29,277 bases of DNA, from the IMG/VR virus record IMGVR_UViG_3300032220_000368, positions 1-29,277 of that record, one strand, 5' to 3'. This stretch comes from a virus. A program made the translations under genes and the position numbers. The notes under the pieces are model-generated. The model did no database searches. It was given only the letters and a program-made list of their open reading frames with translations, and was not told where the DNA came from. Below, piece after piece: positions 26,995 through 29,277 of the stretch (the stretch's first letter is position 1; each line of letters begins with the position of its first letter).

Positions 26995-29072
26995 TGATAA
27001 GAACAGAAATTTATATTGAAAATCAATTAGTGGATTTGTTGCAAGATATTGGGACAAACTTTACATATACGATTGACGACGTTAATGACTTCGGAAGTCG
27101 CAATACTTCGTTTAGCCGTACAATTTCAATTCCTGCAACTTCAAGAAACAATATAATATTAGGTTTTGCTTTTCAATTAGGTATGGCTTCAGAACACAAT
27201 ATGGAATTGCCTAACATAAATACAAACTTTACGCCTTCACAGGCTGCTAAATGTGAAGTATTTATTGACAAAATACAAATATTTAAAGGGGTTATTCGCA
27301 TACTTGAAATAGTTTCAAATAATAGTGCAACAGAATATCAATGCGCCGTGTTTGGTGAATTAGGCGGATTTATTACAGAATTAGGAAATAAGCGTTTAGA
27401 AGACTTGGATTTTAGCGAATATAATCATACCTATAATGTTACTTCAATACAAAATAGTTGGAATTCAATAACAGGTTCAGGTTATTATTATCCATTGATT
27501 GATTACGGCGACGTGTCAACCAATAAAGACGACTTTCACGTTTCAACTTTTCGTCCGGCATTATTTGCAAAGGAATATATTACAAAGATATTTGCAGGCA
27601 CTTCTTATACTTTGAATTGTGACTTTTTTAATACAGATTTTTTTAAAAAGTTAATTATTCCAAATAATAGTCAGGGTATTCAGGGTACAAATGACCGCTT
27701 TATTCTTGGAACTATTGCAGCAACTAAAACAATATTAAACAGTAACACCCCAACCGCACGAAATATAAATGTACCATTTGATACTACAACTTTACTTTAT
27801 TTTACGGAAAATGGAACAAAAAGTATATTTACTTATACTGACGGTACAAAGACAATTAGGGCGTTGGCTTCCATAACAGGCGTATATCAAACAGACGCCG
27901 CTTCATCAATTACTGCGACTTTATACGTTGCAGGTGTTGCGGTGCAAACATTAACGCAAGCAACTGTTTCAGCAAATAACCCTTATTCATTTAATTTTGA
28001 TTATACAGGGAATATATTAAATACAAATACAGTTTACATAAATATAAGCGTACCGGGTACTGCAAATACTTATATTGTAACAATAACAAATGCAAATTTT
28101 ACTTTCACTCAATTATCAGCACAATTAGCAAATGTTGCTTATAATGGTACTGTTTCAATAAATAACAATTTACCAAAAGGAATATTTCAAAAAGATTTCT
28201 TTTTAAGTATTGTTAAAATGTTTAATATGTACGTTTATCAAGATAACATAAACGACAAACAAATAAATATTGCACCGTATATTGATTTTTATTCTGACGC
28301 CGTGACTAATTCTTTAGATTGGTCGCAGAAAATTGATATGGGTTCAACAATGTCAATTAAACCAATGTCACAATTGAATGCTCGTTATTATGCGTACAGA
28401 TATTCTGACGATTCTGATTATTATAATGAAAACTACAAAAAGAAATATGGTCAATCATACGGTGATTTTTTATATGATTCACAATTTGATTTTGTAAAAG
28501 ACACCGCGTATTCTCAAATTATATTTGCGCCAACTATATTAACGCAACCAACTTCACACGGACACGCTGACAAATATTTTTCAGCTATTTATAAATTATC
28601 TAATTATAATACACAGGAAGACCCAATGGATTCTGTTTTACGTATTTTAATGGCTAAAAAATTAAATATTGCGCATCAATGGCATATTAAAAGCGGAATC
28701 AATGGTGCAGGTTCTAATTTAGCTTCATTAACAACTTACGGTTATGCGGGACATTTAGACGACCCAACCAACCCAACTGTTGACTTAAATTTTGGCGCAC
28801 CAAAAGAATTGCAATTTCCTGCGTCAACCTATCCAACGAATAATTTATTTAATACATATCATTTGCCGTACATTTTAGAAATTACGGATATGGAATCAAA
28901 ACTATTAACGTGCCGCGCTTACTTAAATGCGATTGACATATATAATTTAGATTTTAGCAAATATATTTGGATAAATGGCGTATTATTTAGACTTAACAAA
29001 ATTGAATCATACGACCCTTTGGCATATAGAACAACACAGATTAATTTACTTAAAGTAATAAATACAAATTAA
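26994..29072 (+). CDS. Large minor tail / tail-tip protein
   Basis: This 692-residue protein begins MIRTEIYIENQLVDLLQDIG, then NFTYTIDDVNDFGSRNTSFS and RTISIPATSRNN. This opening (DLL-D--F-YTI-D--D-G-RN-SFS-TI--P-T--N) is a recognisable marker of a tail protein in Bacteroidetes phages. RLEDLDFSEYNHTYN at 137-151 and a long beta-rich body follow. Most of the molecule looks like a baseplate hub. It starts on the previous stop (TAATG) and ends on the tape-measure start (TAATG), so the three are coupled. Exact role (hub, tip or spike) is uncertain. Confidence 0.65.
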   Translation: MIRTEIYIENQLVDLLQDIGTNFTYTIDDVNDFGSRNTSFSRTISIPATSRNNIILGFAFQLGMASEHNMELPNINTNFTPSQAAKCEVFIDKIQIFKGVIRILEIVSNNSATEYQCAVFGELGGFITELGNKRLEDLDFSEYNHTYNVTSIQNSWNSITGSGYYYPLIDYGDVSTNKDDFHVSTFRPALFAKEYITKIFAGTSYTLNCDFFNTDFFKKLIIPNNSQGIQGTNDRFILGTIAATKTILNSNTPTARNINVPFDTTTLLYFTENGTKSIFTYTDGTKTIRALASITGVYQTDAASSITATLYVAGVAVQTLTQATVSANNPYSFNFDYTGNILNTNTVYINISVPGTANTYIVTITNANFTFTQLSAQLANVAYNGTVSINNNLPKGIFQKDFFLSIVKMFNMYVYQDNINDKQINIAPYIDFYSDAVTNSLDWSQKIDMGSTMSIKPMSQLNARYYAYRYSDDSDYYNENYKKKYGQSYGDFLYDSQFDFVKDTAYSQIIFAPTILTQPTSHGHADKYFSAIYKLSNYNTQEDPMDSVLRILMAKKLNIAHQWHIKSGINGAGSNLASLTTYGYAGHLDDPTNPTVDLNFGAPKELQFPASTYPTNNLFNTYHLPYILEITDMESKLLTCRAYLNAIDIYNLDFSKYIWINGVLFRLNKIESYDPLAYRTTQINLLKVINTN

Positions 29073-29277
29073 TGGCAGAAGAAGTAATTGGTATAAAAGT
29101 CACCGCAGATACCGCGCAAGCGACCGCAGACGTACAGAAATTAGACAAAGCTTTTACCGAAACGGATAGTTCGGTTAAAAGTTTAAGAACACAACTTAAA
29201 GAAGCACAGGCGCAGGTTGGTTTAATGGCTGATAAATTTGGTGCAACTTCAAAAGAAGCAGTAAATGCAGCTAAAAA
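29072..29277 (+). CDS. Tape-measure protein, N-terminal part (runs off the window)
   Basis: The first 68 residues begin MAEEVIGIKVTADTAQATAD and include SSVKSLRTQLKEAQAQVG and KFGATSKEAVNAAK, the start of a long coiled-coil protein. The pattern SLR-QLKEAQ-DKFGATS-EA-NAA is typical of tape-measure proteins in these phages, which set tail length and pass into the host envelope. The gene continues beyond base 29277, so length and tail size cannot be judged. Confidence 0.85.
   Translation, partial: MAEEVIGIKVTADTAQATADVQKLDKAFTETDSSVKSLRTQLKEAQAQVGLMADKFGATSKEAVNAAK

Overview
This window is a stretch of a tailed double-stranded DNA phage of Bacteroidetes type, or a prophage-like copy of one. The evidence is HK97-type head proteins (XkdF-like protease, scaffold, major capsid protein, portal, TerS/TerL), the start of a tape-measure protein, a tail fibre with an S74 self-cleaving chaperone, an M15 endolysin and an ERF annealing protein. 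Every gene is on the plus strand and most neighbours overlap by 1-26 bases. The DNA is AT-rich. Two promoters match the Bacteroidetes form exactly (TTTG, 21 bases, TAnnTTTG), and starts are preceded by A/T-rich sequence rather than Shine-Dalgarno sites. The long non-contractile-type tail module suggests a siphovirus. No integrase, repressor, tRNA or CRISPR array is visible, so the lifestyle is undecided.

Layout. 1-2780: head shell (protease, scaffold, capsid protein with a terminator behind it, then a likely tail-tube protein and a strong terminator). 2781-3216: the only long gap, non-coding and full of palindromes. 3217-8716: a small virion protein, the portal with an extra C-terminal region, connector and tail-terminator candidates and the receptor-binding fibre. 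8718-10943: lysis (membrane proteins, two holin candidates, a spanin-like anchored protein, M15 peptidase). 10951-12327: DEDDy exonuclease with zinc ribbon, MazG-like small protein and unknowns. 12328-17335: a promoter, then recombination and replication (ERF, small SSB-like protein, DnaA domain-IV-like protein, Rep/DnaD-like initiator, PD-(D/E)XK nuclease, sigma-like factor). 17332-20031: small membrane protein and a surface-sugar cassette (LpxA-like acyltransferase and two glycosyltransferases). 20018-22695: packaging (HAD fusion protein, HNH nuclease, tiny basic protein, TerS, TerL). 22696-24071: a second promoter and small, probably early or regulatory genes. 24072-29277: tail assembly chaperone with a probable -1 frameshift, a terminator, tail completion and distal tail proteins, and the start of the tape-measure gene, which runs off the window.

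How it fits together. No DNA polymerase or helicase is recognisable, so the phage probably recruits host replication machinery through its initiator-like proteins and repairs or recombines with ERF, the exonuclease and the VRR-type nuclease. Packaging by TerS/TerL is helped by an adjacent HNH nuclease. The small genes behind the two matched promoters probably act early, and the sigma-like protein may switch on later transcription. The most interesting points are paired CCGTTTATC-like repeats 20 bases apart upstream of both matched promoters and in register with each other, the palindrome-rich gap at 2781-3216, the LpxA-like gene with all four active-site histidines, the HAD domain built into a head-gene-type protein, a slippery-site overlap in the tail chaperone, and an abrupt codon-use change inside the tail fibre.
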